From Nymphaea colorata (lineage: Eukaryota > Streptophyta > Magnoliopsida > Nymphaeales > Nymphaeaceae), in contig NC_045138.2 of NCBI RefSeq assembly GCF_008831285.2, positions 6,789,205 to 6,849,204 on the forward strand: DNA of 60,000 nt, read 5' to 3'. The notes under the pieces were generated by a model that saw only the letters and a list, made by a program, of their open reading frames with translations, was not told the origin of the DNA and ran no database searches. The position numbers and the translations under genes were made by a program. Positions 59,443 through 60,000 of the stretch are shown piece after piece; position 1 is the stretch's first letter, and the number at the start of each line of letters is the position of its first letter.

Positions 59443-59626
59443 ATAAACCCTTACAAGAGGGAAACCCAAATACACACACACACGCACTCAGTGCTAATCT
59501 CTCCTCCCAAAGGAATACCCGATATCTTCTGCGATCCCCTAATTACAGCTGTCCAACCGTTATTTATACCTGTTCTTGGGTCAGTCAAATGAGCTTGACC
59601 CATGACCTAGAACCCTGTCCCTAACA
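59443..59626 (-). repeat. 5' LTR of the gene-capturing element, main piece
   Basis: On the minus strand it starts TGTTAGGGACAGGG and has TATAAATAACGG, a better TATA motif than in the other LTR. With 52087-52107 it makes a 205-bp LTR that aligns to 48236-48452. The GTGGC target duplication follows at 59627. Confidence 0.9.
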
Positions 59627-59631
59627 GTGGC

Positions 59632-60000
59632 ACATAGTCCTCTCCTCATCCTTCTTTTTTTGGAGAAGGGAGAGGAAGAGATTCTTTTCTTATTTGACAA
59701 GAGAGGAACACATAGTTTTAAAGGGTGCAGACTTAGCTTCCAAAAAGAAAATCCCAAGAGACGTGTATATTTTTCTGGAGACTGTATTTCAAAAAGCATG
59801 TACCTGTGCATGTCAGTGTCAGGCTCGGTCTCAAGAATGTCCAAGAGTGACATTTCATGGTTTTGCAAGTATCCATGTAGGTAGTGTAGCATGTGAAGAT
59901 CATTCTCAGCGGGTAGTGGTTATGAAAATTTTCCATCTACATCGGTTTGTCATGTAAGAAGTGGTAGAGGCACAATTAAGGTTGATCTTGGTTTTGAAGA
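59632..60000. other. Flank of the nested insertions, presumed intron
   Basis: Continuation of the sequence interrupted at 48235. Open frames of about 85-100 codons exist on both strands but match no GT29 exon and no other family I know. Confidence 0.4.

Larger units (their letters stand above)
48236..59626 (-). mobile_element. Non-autonomous LTR retrotransposon carrying host-gene fragments, split by a palindromic element
   Basis: LTR ends are TGTTAGCC...CCCTAACA in plus orientation. GTGGC is duplicated at 48231-48235 and 59627-59631. In element orientation (minus) the order is: 5' LTR (59626-59443 plus 52107-52087), a worn initiator-Met primer site, about 3.6 kb of body, a polypurine tract, and the 3' LTR (48452-48236). 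Without the 7.3-kb insertion the element is about 4.06 kb. No reverse transcriptase or integrase is present; instead the body holds a formin FH2 fragment and other coding-like pieces. The LTRs differ by about 20 substitutions and a 12-bp gap by eye, so it is much older than the copia element. Confidence 0.9.

Overview
This is plant nuclear DNA, almost certainly from a flowering plant. It has spliced exons with GT-AG borders, Ty1/copia and Ty3/gypsy LTR retrotransposons primed by initiator Met-tRNA, hAT- and Harbinger-like elements, and low gene density in AT-rich sequence. I cannot name the species. The only functional-looking gene is a GT29 sialyltransferase-like gene of the MGP2/SIA1 type, with nine exons between 40062 and 46912 (+). 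Its reading frame is open through every junction, but the C-terminal part is not in the window.

Layout. 1-5340, about 15485-20783 and about 22989-29400 are three diverged direct copies (A, B, C) of one block of roughly 5-6 kb. Each copy ends in a decayed receptor-like kinase domain that has lost the same catalytic aspartates. Copies A and B, but not C, share an LTR-like sequence (5111 and 20553). Copy A alone carries two GC-rich hAT-like insertions. Copy B is cut off by a Harbinger-like element at 20784. Between A and B lie a minus-strand chromovirus (Ty3/gypsy) fossil at 8278-14195, interrupted by a 1.1 kb hAT-like element (9476-10586), a triplicated palindromic repeat (7766-7961) and small MITEs. 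A young, full-length but frame-broken Ty1/copia element lies at 30710-36230 (target duplication CATGT). AT-rich DNA with TA microsatellites and an internally amplified hAT-like MITE leads to the gene.

The most unusual region is downstream of exon 9, apparently inside a last intron longer than 13 kb. A non-autonomous LTR element (48236-59626, target duplication GTGGC) carries a captured fragment of a formin FH2 domain plus further coding-like sequence that I do not recognise. Its LTR is in turn split by a 7330-bp, nearly perfect palindrome (52108-59437). The palindrome has TG...CA ends, a 5-bp target duplication (CCTTG), two 3.6-kb arms, a 150-bp apex and a TATA motif in each arm pointing inward. 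The order of events readable here is gene, then formin-capturing element, then palindromic element.

All coding calls outside the GT29 gene are transposon proteins, captured fragments or pseudogenes. No rRNA, tRNA or CRISPR feature was recognised.
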